From an uncultured Ruminococcus sp. (lineage in GTDB: Bacteria > Bacillota > Clostridia > Oscillospirales > Acutalibacteraceae), in assembly GCA_902793125.1 (NCBI GenBank), contig CADBCC010000006.1:80952-144951 (forward strand): DNA of 64,000 nt, given 5' to 3'. The notes beneath the pieces were generated by a model, which did no database searches, was not told where the DNA came from, and saw nothing but the letters and a program-made list of their open reading frames with translations. The position numbers and the translations under genes are program-made. Shown here piece by piece: positions 61,875 through 64,000 of this stretch (positions are counted from its first letter, which is position 1; each line of letters starts with the position of its first letter).

Positions 61875-64000
61875 ATGAAAAAATATTTTAAAAAATCTTT
61901 AAGTGTATTTTTGGCGGCTCTTATGCTTATTTCGGTATTTTCCGTTATGGGCGTTTACGCCGCGAATACCGATAAAAAATCAACCGGCGACGGTTATACC
62001 GCAACGCTTGACGCGTCGTTCTGCGATACGCCCGAGTACGCGAGGTATTTTGCGTGGACATGGAACGAGGAGACTGACGCTCATTGGGTTGGAGCATTGG
62101 CTACCAGCACGGGAATAAATGATATCCAATTCGAAGGTTTGTCCTCTAACGTTATTTTCGTAAGAATGAATCCCAACGCCATGCAGGGTGACAATCCGTC
62201 GTGGGAGGCTAAATGGAACCAGACCGCGGATTTAGTAACCGAAGACGGCGGTACATATGTTATCGACGGCTGGGACGGCGCGGGACTTTACGGCACCGAT
62301 ATGAGCGGTCACTGGGATGCGGGCTACCATGAACCCGACGAGGGTTTTTATTCTGTAAAATTCGATCCCGGCGCGGCGTCGGATATGGGCGGAGACTGGT
62401 ACGCGTGGACATGGACTACCGAGCAGGGCGCTCATTGGGTAGAAAGCACCGGGGTTGACGACGGCGTTTACACTTTCGAAAACATCTGTGATAATGTAAT
62501 TTTTGCGAATTTTTACGGCTATCCCGATAATTCGTGGGACGGTAAAATCGGCCAGACCGAGGATTTAGTAACCGAAGACGGAGGTAAATATGTAATTTCC
62601 GATATAGGCGAGGCGGAGGACTTAACCTCAGTCTATTACGGAGAGTGGACGACTGAAGAAGTAACTACCGCCCCCGAAACCGAGCCTGAAACCGAGCCCG
62701 AAACCGAACCCGCAACCGAAACTATTCCGACCGACCCGCCTGCCGCGGATGAAAACGAATATCTTTACGTTTCGGCAAAATCCAATATTAATATTACAGG
62801 GTCAAAAGTTAAGACTAACGGCGATTTTATAACCGTGACATATTTCCTTACAGCTCCCGAAAAATTGGATGACGGACAGTTCAGCGTTAAATACGACAGC
62901 TCAAAAATAACACTCGTTCCGTCGTATAATACACAGTATTCTATGTTCTCCGTAATCAAAGACGCGGCATATAACCTTAACGCGGGTAAAGCTGCAGCCA
63001 AGTTCAATTTCTCGTCTATAAACGGCGCTTATGATTTTACAAAAGGCGAAATGCTCGTAAAACTTGTTTTCAAAAAGAATACCCCCGAAACTGTAGGTAC
63101 AGCTATGGTATATCTTAATATGGAAGAAATGGATTCCATAAACACGAATTATATCAGCCGTTCCGAAATCAAAGTTCCCGACGGCGTGAGTATGACGCAG
63201 ACTGTTGAAAGCACAGACGTAAGCGAGCCCACAGAGCCGGAAGTTGAAACGGCCGCTGATAATAAGCTTGAAATAAGCGCTTCTTCAAATATTTCTTCCG
63301 AAGTTAAGAAAATTACCTGCGATAAAGCTAACGCAAAAGTTACTTACAGTATGACCTTGCCCGAACTTTTGGCTTTCGGTAAAGGTATAGTTACATACGA
63401 CAGTTCAAAACTCGCTCTCGAAGCGAAATACAATACACAGGATTCTATGTTTACAACCCTTGATACTCAGACTATCTATAACCTCAACGCGGGTAAGGGT
63501 ACAATGATGTTTACTTTCACAAGCGCCGATCCCGAAACCAAGTCGGGCACTTATGATTTCACAAACGGCGGAGATATTATCTCGCTCGTATTTACATTAA
63601 AAGCAGGCGCAGCGGGAGAAGCCGATGTGCATCTTGAACTTATGGATTTAGGTACGTTTACCGAGGATTATATTTCAGGCGGAACGCTCAGTCCGTCCGC
63701 TCAGGAAATTGTGTCCGACGTTAATATCGAAGCTTATGCGCCTGTTCTTCCGACGGATTCACCGACAGATCCTCCGACAGACGCTCCCACAGAAGAAGTT
63801 ACAGGTACTCCTACAGAGGAAGAAACAAACGCTCCCACAGTAGAACCCACAGCAGAACCTACAGCAGAGCCTACAGTAGAACCCACGGCAGAGCCTACAG
63901 AAGCGCCCACAGACGCTCCTACAGTTGCTCCTACATCAGCTCCCGCGACAAAGGCTACACAGCCTTCTACAATCGCTCCCGGAAAGGTTGACTTCAGCAA
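61875..64000 (+). CDS. Secreted scaffold-type protein with two starch-binding-like and two cohesin-like modules, 3' end outside the window
   Basis: At least 708 residues, open at the window end. AAGGAGG site; signal peptide 1-30 (ends VYAAN). Two CBM-like modules (about 40-145 and 158-255) with FAWTWNEETDAHWV and YAWTWTTEQGAHWV, homologous to those in the gene at 56459. An ET-rich linker follows. Two cohesin-like modules (about 295-430 and 464-602) share FSVKYDSSKITL/IVTYDSSKLALE and NLNAGK, a tandem duplication. Then a P/T/E-rich linker (from 622) as in wall-spanning regions. A sorting motif or further domain would be right of the window. The protein could hold two dockerin enzymes such as the neighbouring pullulanase on the cell surface. 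Confidence 0.8.
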   Translation, partial: MKKYFKKSLSVFLAALMLISVFSVMGVYAANTDKKSTGDGYTATLDASFCDTPEYARYFAWTWNEETDAHWVGALATSTGINDIQFEGLSSNVIFVRMNPNAMQGDNPSWEAKWNQTADLVTEDGGTYVIDGWDGAGLYGTDMSGHWDAGYHEPDEGFYSVKFDPGAASDMGGDWYAWTWTTEQGAHWVESTGVDDGVYTFENICDNVIFANFYGYPDNSWDGKIGQTEDLVTEDGGKYVISDIGEAEDLTSVYYGEWTTEEVTTAPETEPETEPETEPATETIPTDPPAADENEYLYVSAKSNINITGSKVKTNGDFITVTYFLTAPEKLDDGQFSVKYDSSKITLVPSYNTQYSMFSVIKDAAYNLNAGKAAAKFNFSSINGAYDFTKGEMLVKLVFKKNTPETVGTAMVYLNMEEMDSINTNYISRSEIKVPDGVSMTQTVESTDVSEPTEPEVETAADNKLEISASSNISSEVKKITCDKANAKVTYSMTLPELLAFGKGIVTYDSSKLALEAKYNTQDSMFTTLDTQTIYNLNAGKGTMMFTFTSADPETKSGTYDFTNGGDIISLVFTLKAGAAGEADVHLELMDLGTFTEDYISGGTLSPSAQEIVSDVNIEAYAPVLPTDSPTDPPTDAPTEEVTGTPTEEETNAPTVEPTAEPTAEPTVEPTAEPTEAPTDAPTVAPTSAPATKATQPSTIAPGKVDFS

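Noticed and set aside
63734-64000. Minus-strand frame rich in V, G and S at the window end
   Set aside because: Antisense of the proline/threonine-rich linker of the scaffold gene; repetitive composition is an artefact.

Overview
The window looks like chromosome of a low-to-mid GC, spore-forming Clostridia/Oscillospiraceae bacterium close to Ruminococcus bromii (inference). Supporting signs are a SpoVAC protein, a class B sortase, a dockerin-bearing pullulanase flanked by two secreted proteins that combine aromatic starch-binding-like modules with cohesin-like modules (an amylosome-type locus), AGGAGG ribosome binding sites and TTGACA-17-TATAAT promoters.

Layout. 1-6.3 kb is a defence island: the 3' end of hsdS, a 2-TM protein, two small unknown genes (one apparently frameshifted), AbiH, and a type I hsdR. 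6.3-10.5 kb is a compact integrative mobilizable element: small gene, replication-origin hairpin, CRESS-virus-like Rep, FtsK/TcpA-like ATPase, excisionase and tyrosine integrase. The origin hairpin carries TAGTATTAC, the nonanucleotide of circo/nanovirus origins, just upstream of a Rep with HUH and SF3 helicase motifs. 10.5-14.2 kb is an array of ~138 bp structured repeats separating small gene cassettes (a YdcF-like lipoprotein; DUF2975 + YozG-like HTH + lipoprotein). 14.3-18.5 kb holds secreted and membrane proteins and an orphan lysis module (holin + CHAP endolysin). 18.5-19.2 kb is a second repeat array next to a Met-Glu-Leu tRNA cluster. 19.6-23.2 kb holds an XRE regulator, a leucine-rich-repeat surface protein, a ROK glucokinase and rplM-rpsI. 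23.2-25.3 kb is a third repeat array: the 3' end of rpsI is duplicated as scars around a two-gene insert. 25.4-29.4 kb holds a CPA2 antiporter, an MjaI-like restriction-modification system whose methyltransferase carries a nuclease-like tail, and a Nif11-like small protein.

29.5-43 kb is mostly housekeeping: pyrC, an aldolase-like enzyme, pyrF, serC, serA, an AAA ATPase, an ABC binding lipoprotein, HD-type proteins, a lone 5S rRNA and an FkbM methyltransferase. 43-50.4 kb is rpoB-rpoC on the minus strand. 50.8-56.2 kb holds spoVAC, a cysteine desulfurase, thiI, a sortase B with a lysine-rich tail, and a MoCF-like protein. 56.4-64 kb is the starch locus, whose last gene runs off the window.

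The most unusual material is the dispersed repeat family (about ten copies at three sites). Its hairpins differ in sequence from copy to copy but keep pairing, and copies sit beside 3'-end fragments of a ribosomal protein gene or tRNA-like sequence. All assignments come from reading the sequence; no database search was run.
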